Positions 53,625 through 62,721 of a stretch of DNA of 64,000 bases are shown in pieces. The first letter of the stretch is position 1. Each line of letters begins with the position of its first letter. The translations under genes were made by a program, and so were the position numbers. This DNA is from Pseudobacteroides cellulosolvens ATCC 35603 = DSM 2933 (GTDB lineage Bacteria > Bacillota > Clostridia > Acetivibrionales > DSM-2933). The stretch lies in NCBI RefSeq assembly GCF_001262605.1, contig NZ_LGTC01000001.1, forward strand, positions 2,151,501 to 2,215,500, read 5' to 3'. A model generated the notes under the pieces. It saw only the letters and a list, made by a program, of their open reading frames with translations, searched no databases and was not told the origin of the DNA.

Positions 53625-55889
53625 ATGAAAATTACTAGGAAAAGCAGTATTATAATTACAACTTTTATTATTGCTATATTGCTTATTACTAATTCCTGTT
53701 CCTACAGAAACGGCACTTCAAGCGATACACCAGACAATTCTCCAGACCTTAAAACATTTACTCCCAAAGAAATTGATTCAGTTTTATATAATCCCTTTAT
53801 GGGTTGGGTACCTTGGGCACATACAGCAACCAACTATGCCGAGCAGCCTTATAAGCTTGTATATGCGTCGGTCACCTGGAAAGAGTTGGAACCCAAATAT
53901 AAGGGGACTTTTGATTTTGCTTCTGTAGAAAAGAAAAATAATTTCGATTATTGGAAGTCAAAGGGAGTTAAGATAATTCTTCAATTTAATATGGATTACC
54001 CCGACAACGTGGAACACGAGGATATTCCCCGTTGGCTTTTTGAAGAAATAGGAGGGGAAAAAGGCGGCACAAGGTACGACTATAATAATGAGCATACAAA
54101 AATGGGTTTTAGCCCAGACTATAAAAATCCAAAACTTATACAAAACCATGAAAGATTAATAAAAGAGCTTGCTAAAAGATATGATAATGATCCCAGAATT
54201 TTCATGATATTGATAGGAAGCTGCGGACACTGGGGAGAGTGGCATACTACATATATTAGCCCTGATGGAAACCCTGCAGGCATATTCCCTCCCATCAAGT
54301 ACTCCGATCAATATGCTCAGCACTATGCTGATTACTTTGATAAAAAATTCCTTGCAATGCGTTATCCGAGCCAGGTAGGAAAAGATAACAAATTCGGGCT
54401 TTTTAATAATTGTTTTGGAAGTTATGATCAAACTCAAAGATGGTTTCTTGATTGGATATACAAAGGCCATACCGATTCTTACAACCCCGGTTATACCCAT
54501 CCCGATATGCCTGACTTTTGGCTCAATGCCCCTTCAGGCGGAGAGTTCGGTTATTATCCCGGCCTTCAGTTTCTGGAAGATTCAGCTATGGATGAAACTC
54601 TTCGTCAAGCAAAAGAAACTCATGTTTCATGGCTCGGTACATGTTGTCCTGTACATGTTGAAGTAGGTGATAAGCTACAGCCCAATATAGATAAAATGAT
54701 GAAAACAATGGGGTACAGGTTTGTAATACAATCAGTTACCCATGCAAACACAGTTAAGGCAGGAAGCACTCTGGATATTAATATGGATTGGTATAATAAA
54801 GGGGTTGCACCATTTTATTTCAAATGGCCTATTGAGATTTCATTGGCAGATTCATCAGGAAAAATTGTTGCAACAAGTGTCACAGATGATGATATAACTA
54901 CCATATTGCCAGGAGGACCTACAAGTTTTACTCCGAGTATTCAGGTTCCTTCAAGCTTGCCTACAGGTCAGTATAAATTATGTGTTTCAATACTTGATCC
55001 TGATCCTGATCCTGATTCTAAAACTGAAAAAATGCGTCCTGGAGTACAGTTGGCAATTGAAGGCAAACGCAGTGATGGGCGGTATGCCGTAAGTACTGTT
55101 AATGTAACTAATAGCAGCGTAACTTCTGCTATTACACCAATATTTTTTTTTACACCCAGCAATAACAGGAATACACCGACTGCTATAGCTACGCCTGCAA
55201 ATAAAGTTACTCCAACATTGAGAGTTACCCCAACTATTACTACGACTTCAACTATTGGAGCAACTCCGACTATTACTGCGACCCCAACTATCACTGCGAC
55301 TCCAACCGGTACCTTAACAACTAACAGAACTTCAACTCCTGGAGCAGCTGCCTATATACCGGCAAGCCAACCAACATTATTAGTAGCAGTAACAAATACT
55401 CCTTCAGTAATGCTTAATACTCCTATAGCAATATCATTTGAACCGACAAAAACTGACGAAAGTATTAATAACTTCCCTAGCTCAGATATTTTAAACAAAG
55501 TTATATCTTTTACACTTAATAGCAATCTATTCCAAGTAGATAATAAAAAGTACAAAATGGATACCACTCCTACCATATATCACAATAGAATGTTTGTACC
55601 GATAAGATACCTTTCTGAAGCAACAGGGGCCAACGTTAAATGGATTAAGGCTCAAAAAAGCGTTGTAGTAAAAAGTGGTGATAAAGAATTGAAGCTTTGG
55701 ATTGCCAAAAACACTGCTACACTTAATGGAAAAACCATTAAAATTGATAAAAATGACCCTAGTGTTTATCCAATAATTGTTAACCCAGGCAGAACAATGC
55801 TCCCCCTAAGATTTATCACCGAGAATCTAGGATATAATGTAGAATGGCTATCCCGTACAAAAACAGCTAAACTTACAGCAAAAAAATAG
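53625..55889 (+). CDS. DUF4832 lipoprotein with copper-amine-oxidase-like stalk domain
   Basis: 754 residues from ATG 53625, set by AAGGGGAG upstream. Residues 1-24 are a hydrophobic leader with a lipobox-like ITNSC (Cys25), so it is likely lipid-anchored. The GH-A-like barrel and DUF4832 domain (~40-485) are about 75% identical by eye to those of 31849-34821, including GHWGEWH and GGEFGYYPG with both candidate catalytic Glu. A Thr-Pro linker (~500-590) follows, then two CuAO_N1 stalk units (~620-754; MFVPIRYLSEATGANVKW and MLPLRFITENLGYNVEW). Stalk domains are thought to bind wall polymers. The same enzyme core thus has two different attachment modes in this window. Its substrate is unknown. 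Confidence 0.85.
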   Translation: MKITRKSSIIITTFIIAILLITNSCSYRNGTSSDTPDNSPDLKTFTPKEIDSVLYNPFMGWVPWAHTATNYAEQPYKLVYASVTWKELEPKYKGTFDFASVEKKNNFDYWKSKGVKIILQFNMDYPDNVEHEDIPRWLFEEIGGEKGGTRYDYNNEHTKMGFSPDYKNPKLIQNHERLIKELAKRYDNDPRIFMILIGSCGHWGEWHTTYISPDGNPAGIFPPIKYSDQYAQHYADYFDKKFLAMRYPSQVGKDNKFGLFNNCFGSYDQTQRWFLDWIYKGHTDSYNPGYTHPDMPDFWLNAPSGGEFGYYPGLQFLEDSAMDETLRQAKETHVSWLGTCCPVHVEVGDKLQPNIDKMMKTMGYRFVIQSVTHANTVKAGSTLDINMDWYNKGVAPFYFKWPIEISLADSSGKIVATSVTDDDITTILPGGPTSFTPSIQVPSSLPTGQYKLCVSILDPDPDPDSKTEKMRPGVQLAIEGKRSDGRYAVSTVNVTNSSVTSAITPIFFFTPSNNRNTPTAIATPANKVTPTLRVTPTITTTSTIGATPTITATPTITATPTGTLTTNRTSTPGAAAYIPASQPTLLVAVTNTPSVMLNTPIAISFEPTKTDESINNFPSSDILNKVISFTLNSNLFQVDNKKYKMDTTPTIYHNRMFVPIRYLSEATGANVKWIKAQKSVVVKSGDKELKLWIAKNTATLNGKTIKIDKNDPSVYPIIVNPGRTMLPLRFITENLGYNVEWLSRTKTAKLTAKK

Positions 55890-55917
55890 AAAAACAAAAA
55901 ATATTAATACAAAAAAT

Positions 55918-55958
55918 AAAGGCCTGAAAATAGAACAACTTCTATTCACAGGCCTTTT
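55918..55958 (+). terminator. Terminator of the DUF4832 lipoprotein gene
   Basis: AAAGGCCTG (55918-55926) pairs with CAGGCCTTT (55949-55957). Inside it AATAGAA pairs with TTCTATT. TTTTAC follows. Confidence 0.75.
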
Positions 55959-56034
55959 ACAATCTTATTTACAATTAACCAATTAATTTTGACAACCTCA
56001 TGATTAGTTAACACTTATAAATCTCAATAATATG

Positions 56035-57009
56035 TTACAAATTTTCCTTATACCAATCAATACATCTTTTAAGTCCATCATCTACGCTAATTTCCGGATT
56101 ATACCCAATGTACGTCTGTGCCTTCTTAATATCTGCATTTGAGTGCTTAATATCGCCTTTTCTGTCAGGACCATAATCAGGCGTAATGTCCTTCTCAAGA
56201 AGTTTTAATATGCTATTATACAAGTCAATCAGATATACTCTTCCTCCATTTGCAATATTGAAAACATCACCGCATGCTTCATCACCTGCAATACATGCCT
56301 TCAAGTTAGCCTGAACCACGTTGTCTATATAAGTAAAGTCTCTTGATTGCTTGCCATCACCATTAATCCTTGGTGCCTCGTTATTTATGAGTGCTTTTAC
56401 AAACAGTGGTATAACAGCAGCGTAAACCGAATTAGCATCCTGCCTTCTGCCAAATACATTGAAATAACGCAGACCAATCGTTTGAAGGCCATAAAGTTCG
56501 AAGAAGTTTCTTGCATACAGCTCATTTACCTTCTTGGTAATTGCATACGGAGACAATGGTTTTCCTACCTTATCCTCAACCTTGGGTAGATTAACCTCAT
56601 CACCATATACTGACGAAGATGATGCATAGACAAATCTTTTTACTGAATTATCCCTTGCAGCAATCATCATGTTTAACATACCTGTTATATTTACATCATT
56701 AGATGTTCTTGGATCATCTATTGAACGTGGGACTGAACCTAGTGCAGCTTGATGCAGTACATAATCTGCATTTTTACACGCCTCATTACAAGCTTCGAGA
56801 TCCCTTATATCCCCTTCAATTAGTTGAAAATTCTCGTTATTCTGCATGTGTAGAATATTTTCTCGTTTTCCTGTTGAGAAATTATCTAAAACTCGTACCC
56901 TGTAACCCATATCAAGAAGTGCTTCTGCTATATTTGATCCAATAAATCCGGCACCTCCAGTAACAAGGAAAAGACTGTTCTTTGGGAAAATAATATTATT
57001 AAAGCTCAT
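56035..57009 (-). CDS. wbpP: UDP-N-acetylglucosamine 4-epimerase (WbpP/TviC-like)
   Basis: 325 residues from ATG 57009. SDR fold: GGAGFIGSN near 18-26, SSSSVYG near 130-136, YAITK (catalytic Tyr and Lys) near 156-160. GLRYFNVFGRRQD near 180-192 and SRDFTYIDNVVQAN near 222-235 are characteristic of the WbpP/TviC group, which interconverts UDP-GlcNAc and UDP-GalNAc (and the uronate forms). The gene begins 5 bp after the WbpO-like dehydrogenase, the classic pair from Vi antigen and O6 antigen pathways. Confidence 0.85.
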   Translation of the reverse strand: MSFNNIIFPKNSLFLVTGGAGFIGSNIAEALLDMGYRVRVLDNFSTGKRENILHMQNNENFQLIEGDIRDLEACNEACKNADYVLHQAALGSVPRSIDDPRTSNDVNITGMLNMMIAARDNSVKRFVYASSSSVYGDEVNLPKVEDKVGKPLSPYAITKKVNELYARNFFELYGLQTIGLRYFNVFGRRQDANSVYAAVIPLFVKALINNEAPRINGDGKQSRDFTYIDNVVQANLKACIAGDEACGDVFNIANGGRVYLIDLYNSILKLLEKDITPDYGPDRKGDIKHSNADIKKAQTYIGYNPEISVDDGLKRCIDWYKENL

Positions 57010-57014
57010 AATTT

Positions 57015-58328
57015 TTATAACCTCCAATAGCTAAATGTAGATGTTATTGCTTCTTCCCTATCATATAACCCTTTAACATCAACAAGAATATATTTATCAT
57101 TCCTGTATAGCTTTTTAAGGTCATCTAAGGTTAATGAGCCATACTCATTATGATTTACGGCTACAACTATAGCGTCATAAGATTGATGGCTATCTAAACC
57201 GACAAGGTCAATACCATATTCATGTTTTACTTCAGCAACATCAGCATTTGAATCGGTTACCGAAACATCTATACCATATTCCTTAAGCTCATTTACAATA
57301 TCAATAACCTTGGAATTTCTAACATCAGGAACATTTTCCTTAAATGTAATTCCCATTACAAGTACCTTACTGCCCTTTATCTGAACATCATTTTTTATTA
57401 AAAGTTTGACAGTGTTCTCAGCAATATATTTGCCCATTCCATCGTTAATTCTCCGTCCTGCCAATATAACCTGAGGATGATACCCCAATTCCTCCGATTT
57501 GTATGTCAGATAATATGGATCTACTCCTATGCAATGTCCACCAACAAGTCCAGGCGAAAACTTCAAAAAGTTCCATTTGGTTCCTGCTGCTTTTAAAACA
57601 GCCAAAGTATCAATTCCCATTTTATTAAAAACAATTGAGAGCTCGTTCATAAATGCTATATTTAAATCCCTCTGCGTATTTTCTATAACCTTGGCTGCTT
57701 CAGCAACCTTTATGCTTTCAGCCCTATAAACGCCTGCTTTAATAATGAGCTCATACACATTTGCAATAATCTGCAAAGATTCATCATCCATGCCGGAAAC
57801 TATTTTTGTGATGTTTTCCACAGTATGGACCTTATCACCGGGATTTATTCTCTCAGGTGAGTAACCTACCTTAAAATCTATTCCACATTTAAGACCTGAA
57901 CATTTCTCAAGTATCGGAACACAAACATCCTCTGTGACACCAGGGTAAACTGTAGACTCATAAACCACAATAGCCCCTTTGCAAAGATTTCTTCCAACTA
58001 TCTCACTGGCACTCCGAACGGGAAACAAGTCAGGAGTCTTGTCTTTAGCAATAGGAGTAGGAACTGCAACTATTATAAAACTGGAACTCTTTAAATCCTC
58101 CTCATTGCATGTGAATTGTACTTTAGTATTCTTCAGTTTCTCGCTTCCTACCTCTTTAGTAACATCTATTCCTTGTTTATATGATTCAATCTTTTTTTCG
58201 CTTATGTCGAACCCAATCACATCGGCCTTTTCAGATAAAGAAACTGCCAAAGGCAAGCCAACATATCCTAATCCTACGACAGAAATCTTTTCTTTTCTGT
58301 CCCTGATTCTTTCAAATAAATCTCTCAA
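57015..58328 (-). CDS. wbpO: UDP-N-acetylhexosamine dehydrogenase (WbpO/TviB-like)
   Basis: 437 residues from TTG 58328, chosen because GGGGAGG lies 8 nt upstream. GLGYVGLPLA near 19-28 for NAD binding, ESTVYPG, YSPERINPGDK near 170-180, KVIENTQRDLNIAFMNE near 213-229, and the catalytic Cys in GGHCIGVDPYYLT near 265-277. The pairing with WbpP suggests UDP-GalNAcA as product, though UDP-GlcNAcA or ManNAcA enzymes share these motifs. It is distinct from the AlgD-like enzyme at 36261 (different C-terminus and motif spacing). Confidence 0.85.
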   Translation of the reverse strand: MRDLFERIRDRKEKISVVGLGYVGLPLAVSLSEKADVIGFDISEKKIESYKQGIDVTKEVGSEKLKNTKVQFTCNEEDLKSSSFIIVAVPTPIAKDKTPDLFPVRSASEIVGRNLCKGAIVVYESTVYPGVTEDVCVPILEKCSGLKCGIDFKVGYSPERINPGDKVHTVENITKIVSGMDDESLQIIANVYELIIKAGVYRAESIKVAEAAKVIENTQRDLNIAFMNELSIVFNKMGIDTLAVLKAAGTKWNFLKFSPGLVGGHCIGVDPYYLTYKSEELGYHPQVILAGRRINDGMGKYIAENTVKLLIKNDVQIKGSKVLVMGITFKENVPDVRNSKVIDIVNELKEYGIDVSVTDSNADVAEVKHEYGIDLVGLDSHQSYDAIVVAVNHNEYGSLTLDDLKKLYRNDKYILVDVKGLYDREEAITSTFSYWRL

Positions 58329-58416
58329 AATAGCTACCTCCCCTGTAAATATTACATAATATTGTAACATAATAATAACCTTTTATATTATAACACTTTC
58401 CTTGACATTAAATAAA

Positions 58417-58448
58417 GATAAAACACCCAGATTTTGAAGTGTTTTATC
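58417..58448 (-). terminator. Terminator of the sugar-phosphate transferase gene
   Basis: Perfect 10-bp stem GATAAAACAC/GTGTTTTATC (58417-58426 with 58439-58448), 12-nt loop, followed on the minus strand by TTTATTTAATG. Confidence 0.7.
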
Positions 58449-58456
58449 CTTGTTAT

Positions 58457-58484
58457 CAAAGTAATTTTTCATTCATGCCTTAAT
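58457..58484 (-). repeat. Half copy E of the palindromic element
   Basis: Minus strand TTAAGGCATGAATGAAAAAT then TACTTTG matches one arm of copies A-C. Its TAA is the stop codon of the sugar-phosphate transferase gene and a terminator follows, the same arrangement as half copy D. Confidence 0.4.
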
Positions 58485-59877
58485 ATGCTCCTCTTTTCTT
58501 AAAAACTACAAGTACTGTCTTTAATATGATTTTTATGTCCAGAAAAATAGACCACTCATCTATGTACTTGGTATCAAGCCTTACAACTTCATCAAAGTCC
58601 ATTATACTGCTTCGTCCGGATACCTGCCACATTCCTGTCATACCAGGTTTAATACTTATTCTCCTGCGCTGGTAATTCTCATACTTGCTGACCTCATCAA
58701 TTGTAGGCGGTCTTGTCCCAACCAGACTCATTTCACCCTTCAATACATTTAAAAACTGGGGCAGCTCATCAATACTGGTTTTTCTAATAAACCCACCAAC
58801 CTTTGTGATTCTTGGGTCATTTTTCATTTTAAACATCAATCCGCCTTCAACCTGGTTAAACTTCTGCAATTCATCTTTTTTTGCTTCAGCATCCACACAC
58901 ATGGACCTGAATTTGTAAAGCTTGAATGTCCTTCCATTAAGACCTACTCTATTCTGAGCAAAAATAGCCGGACCGAGAGACTCAAGCTTTATAGCTGCAA
59001 CAGTAAATAATGCAACTATACTTGTAAGCAATATTCCTATTGAGGCCCCAACAATATCCATTAACCTTTTTAGAAAAAGCTGTGCCTGGTTAAGAGATAC
59101 TGTATCAAAAGTGAGCATTGGAAGTGTTCCAACGTTGCTTATATAAGTCTTTGCAATTTTTAAATCGTATAAATCAAGTATCATTCTAACTGTCAGTCCC
59201 ATTTCCTCACACATCAGAACGTACTTTTCCACTTCTCCCAGGTAATCTTTAGGAAGTGCAAATATAACTTCATCAACAGCATTATCCTTAATGATTGATT
59301 CAAGGTCTTCTATCACCCCTAGCTCAGTATGGCCCTTAAGGGGTTTGTTTTTAGCCCTGACATATCCTAATATGTTTATGTTTATCTTACTTCTTTCAAC
59401 GTATTCTGTAAACTTTTTAGCAACTCTTGGAGTTCCTACTATAATAACCCTTGATACACGTTGAAGATTCATATGCTTTTCCATAGCAGAATACTTATAT
59501 AGAAATTTTTCTATGAGTAGAGTAAGAACTATAATTATACAAAATACAACATATAATCCTCTGCTAAATAAATTTTCCTTTATGAAAAACATCATAGCAG
59601 CCAGAAAAAGGTCAGATATTATTGCCGAGAAAAGTACAACTCTTAATATTTTGTCATAATTGTAGAAAACAATTTTCTCATATATATTTGCATTACCCAT
59701 CAAAAATAACCATACAGGAATGTATACAATAAGAATCCAGAAATACTCCTTTATACCAAGGAGATTTGTATACTGTTTTGTGATTAGATAAGAAATAACA
59801 AATGTCAAAGTAATTACAATGATATCAACAAATGCTTGAATTATATGACTTGCTGAAAAAATGTTTGCTCTATGCAT
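58480..59877 (-). CDS. Polyprenyl-phosphate sugar-1-phosphate transferase (WbaP/WcaJ-like)
   Basis: 465 residues. Four N-terminal membrane helices (1-~120), a CoA-binding-like cytoplasmic domain (~130-260, IIVGTPRVAKKF), a fifth helix, then the catalytic domain: KLYKFRSMCVDAEAKKDEL near 320-338, RKTSIDELPQFLNVLKGEMS near 368-387, VGTRP and KPGMTGMWQVSGRS near 415-430. It transfers a sugar phosphate to undecaprenyl phosphate and so starts the repeat unit. It is the only such enzyme in the window and may serve both Wzx/Wzy systems. The sugar is not certain. AGGGGG precedes the ATG. Confidence 0.9.
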   Translation of the reverse strand: MHRANIFSASHIIQAFVDIIVITLTFVISYLITKQYTNLLGIKEYFWILIVYIPVWLFLMGNANIYEKIVFYNYDKILRVVLFSAIISDLFLAAMMFFIKENLFSRGLYVVFCIIIVLTLLIEKFLYKYSAMEKHMNLQRVSRVIIVGTPRVAKKFTEYVERSKININILGYVRAKNKPLKGHTELGVIEDLESIIKDNAVDEVIFALPKDYLGEVEKYVLMCEEMGLTVRMILDLYDLKIAKTYISNVGTLPMLTFDTVSLNQAQLFLKRLMDIVGASIGILLTSIVALFTVAAIKLESLGPAIFAQNRVGLNGRTFKLYKFRSMCVDAEAKKDELQKFNQVEGGLMFKMKNDPRITKVGGFIRKTSIDELPQFLNVLKGEMSLVGTRPPTIDEVSKYENYQRRRISIKPGMTGMWQVSGRSSIMDFDEVVRLDTKYIDEWSIFLDIKIILKTVLVVFKKRGAY

Positions 59878-60256
59878 AGTTCTCTACCCCCTAATATCAG
59901 TTAGTAATACCTGATATAATCAATTAAATCCATATTAAATGAGCTTTGGAAACCTTATGGCACTCCAATAAATCTAGACAAGCTTAATAATGAAATAATA
60001 CACTATTTGTAACAATATAACTGAGGCTAATTCAAATAAACATTGCTGCTCACTTCAGATAATATTACTTCAATTGATCAAACCCTTGTTTCTCTATAAT
60101 TATTTATTAAGAAAGTAAATAAATGAAATAAAATGTAAAATAGTTCTTCAAACTAAAAGAATAATAAATTAAGATAACTGATAAGCAATAATTACTGTTT
60201 TTACATTTTATCACATTATTATACTTTTGAAAATGCTTTTTTTACTTTTTCAAAGT
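59878..60256. other. Intergenic region with a 13-bp inverted repeat
   Basis: ATAAAATGTAAAA (60128-60140) and TTTTACATTTTAT (60199-60211) are exact inverse copies 58 bp apart. No gene or convincing promoter was found; transcription of 58480-59877 may start here or read through from the kinase gene. Confidence 0.4.
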
Positions 60257-61651
60257 TTATTCATACTTGTAGTAATGGTAATATGCCGATCTACTGTCTA
60301 TCTTTGTCATAACAATTCCAATGATATTTGCATTTATAGCAGTCAAAGCTTTTTTAGCTCTCTTTGCCATATCAATTCTTGTCTGACCGCCTGCAACAAC
60401 TACGATTGAACCGTCTGCGATACCAGTTAGTATTGCAGCATCAGTTACTTGTCCTACTGGCGGCGTGTCTATAAAAATAACATCATACTCACTCTTTAGC
60501 TTCTCAACTAATTGTCTCATCTTGTCTGAACTCAATATTTCAGAAGGATTTGGAGGTATAGGGCCGCTTGGTATTATAAATAAGTTTTCGATACCTTCCT
60601 TATTCTGGATCATTGACTTCTTTAATTCTTTTTCAGTTGCTAAAATATTAGTCAATCCCTCAGTGTTTTTGACGCCAAAATAATGGTGCACTTTGGGCTT
60701 TCTCAAATCCGCATCTATAACAAGAACCTTTTTTCCTGATTGAGCTAAAGTTATAGCCAGATTAACAGTTGTTACAGTTTTACCGTCTCCTAACGAAGGA
60801 CTTGTAAGCAAAATAACCTTCATGTCCTTATCAACACTCTTGTACTGGAGATTTGTACGCAATTCTCTGTAAGCCTCAGATGCTGCTGCCTTCGGGTCAT
60901 TTGCAGTTATGAGGTTTTTAAGGTATTCTTCTTCAAGCTGTTTCTCATCTTTAGCCTTTTTATTTCCTCTTTTACCGCCTTCAAATGCAGGAACTGTACC
61001 AATTACATTCAATCCCAAATGATGTTCAACATCCTCCGGCTTTTTAAACGTATGATCAATAAATTCCAACAAGTATATTAGTGATACCCCTAGAAGAATT
61101 CCCAGAAAACCTGCCAAACCCACATTCATTTTTTTGTTTGGCTTAACTGGATCTTTAGGGTCTTTTGCTGTATCTATTACCTTTACATTCTTTACCTCTA
61201 TTATGTCTGAAGCAAGCTGCATTATAATGGTCCCAAGTTCATTAACAACCTTGGCTGCCAGCTTTGGATCGTAGTCTTCGTAGCTTATCTTAAATATCCT
61301 TGAATCTTTAATAGTCATAACATCAACATTATTCTGAAATGCTTTGGCCTCTACACCTAATTGGGATTGAATTTTTTCAGCAACCAGTCTGGACTTTAAA
61401 ATTTCTCGATAATCTACAACAAGCTGGCTGTTTATCTGTAAATCCAACAGACTCAATGCGCCTATCTTATCCTTTTCCTTACCTAGAAACAAGGTTGTTT
61501 CTGCTCTATAAACAGGCTTTAGATAAAATGCCGTAACCGTATAGGCTGCACCTGTTGCAACAACAAGACAGATTAACAATATGTACCATTTCCTTAATAG
61601 AATAAGTATCAGTTCTCTTATGTCTACCTCTACAAAATCTTTATCCTGCAT
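60257..61651 (-). CDS. Fused Wzz/BY-kinase (polysaccharide tyrosine autokinase)
   Basis: 464 residues. The N-terminal Wzz part has membrane helices near 18-38 and 176-196 and the Pro-rich DPKDPVKPNKKMN motif before the second. The kinase part has Walker A SPSLGDGKTVTT near 290, Walker A' VLVIDADLRKPK, Walker B VIFIDTPP and a C-terminal Tyr cluster (YYHYYKY). It joins in one chain the functions that are split at 43597-44927. It sets chain length and is counteracted by the CpsB phosphatase two genes upstream. GAGGGAG precedes the ATG. Confidence 0.9.
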   Translation of the reverse strand: MQDKDFVEVDIRELILILLRKWYILLICLVVATGAAYTVTAFYLKPVYRAETTLFLGKEKDKIGALSLLDLQINSQLVVDYREILKSRLVAEKIQSQLGVEAKAFQNNVDVMTIKDSRIFKISYEDYDPKLAAKVVNELGTIIMQLASDIIEVKNVKVIDTAKDPKDPVKPNKKMNVGLAGFLGILLGVSLIYLLEFIDHTFKKPEDVEHHLGLNVIGTVPAFEGGKRGNKKAKDEKQLEEEYLKNLITANDPKAAASEAYRELRTNLQYKSVDKDMKVILLTSPSLGDGKTVTTVNLAITLAQSGKKVLVIDADLRKPKVHHYFGVKNTEGLTNILATEKELKKSMIQNKEGIENLFIIPSGPIPPNPSEILSSDKMRQLVEKLKSEYDVIFIDTPPVGQVTDAAILTGIADGSIVVVAGGQTRIDMAKRAKKALTAINANIIGIVMTKIDSRSAYYHYYKYE

Positions 61652-61826
61652 TTACAATTCTCCCTCTTCCATTCTAGAAATTGAATTTTAAATAATATAA
61701 GATCATTGCTGCCTATAAAATTTTAACGCTATGAAAAAACTTTTACCATATTTCTACATAATCATTACCTCCTAAAAAAACTTGCAGCTTTTTAAATCCA
61801 GGAAGTTAAAAAACATTCTATAAACA

Positions 61827-62522
61827 CTACAGCAAATAGCTATATGTATAAAACAACTCCTTTGCCCTTTCATAATCAGATCCCAGCGTTTTTCGCAGAT
61901 ATTCCTTAATTTTATTTGTTGCCTCATCAGTCATTCCATTTTCACTTAAGCCTTGTACATAACCAATATCGATCTTTGAGTATATACGCTTAATATCAGG
62001 TACATCTGAAGGATCTATGTCGTTTTTATACTCGTCCAATTTTTTATCAATCCAACTTTTTGGTTCAGATGTATTTTGATCATCCTCTGATTTATCATTA
62101 ATCGGCTTGGTATCACCGTCATTATTTACACTTTTAGAGGTTGTTTCCTGAGGCTTTTTGCCTTTGTCGTCAACATTTGGGCTCACCTGACTTGTAGCCT
62201 TTGGATTAACTGGAACACTTGTATTACTTTTTATACTTTTATCACCTGTACCTACACCTGAGTCTTTGGATTTGGCAGGCGTATTTAACCTATTAGTCTC
62301 AAGTTCTTTACCTAATCCTGTCGTATTATTGCTTACGCTTGAATCTTCCTGACCATCTGTCGCATTATCCGGATTGCTGTCATTATCGTTTTTTGTAACA
62401 TCACTTACTTTAAACTTATTATTCTCAGAAGTACTTGCTTCTCTATTCAGCAAAATCGGCACTATCAATCCTATAGATATAGTCAAAAGAATAGCCATCG
62501 TAATTATAATTAACTTCTTCAT
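61827..62522 (-). CDS. Anchored low-complexity protein of unknown function
   Basis: 231 residues. An N-terminal membrane helix (6-25) is followed by a ~130-residue Asn/Asp/Ser/Thr/Lys-rich disordered stretch and a helical C-terminal domain (~155-231; WIDKKLDEYKNDIDPSDVPD, then KIKEYLRKTLGSDYERAKEL). I do not recognise a family. It lies between the kinase and phosphatase genes, so a role in polymer export or attachment is plausible but only by location. GGGAG precedes the ATG. Confidence 0.7.
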   Translation of the reverse strand: MKKLIIITMAILLTISIGLIVPILLNREASTSENNKFKVSDVTKNDNDSNPDNATDGQEDSSVSNNTTGLGKELETNRLNTPAKSKDSGVGTGDKSIKSNTSVPVNPKATSQVSPNVDDKGKKPQETTSKSVNNDGDTKPINDKSEDDQNTSEPKSWIDKKLDEYKNDIDPSDVPDIKRIYSKIDIGYVQGLSENGMTDEATNKIKEYLRKTLGSDYERAKELFYTYSYLL

Positions 62523-62721
62523 TATAAATCTCCCTAAAAAGGCACTTACACACTTTGTCTAATAAAAATATAAATCACATGCATCAACAAAAATATTAAT
62601 AATAAATCACAAATACAAAAAATATATCAAATGTCACACTCTAATTATGGAATAAAATTTCCATTTTGTCAAACTATTGTCATAAAAATATGAGTTTTAA
62701 GAGCTAAAAATTATTACAAAG

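Noticed and set aside
54968..55294. Val/Gly-rich repeat frame on the minus strand
   Set aside because: Shadow of the Thr-Pro linker of the DUF4832 lipoprotein.
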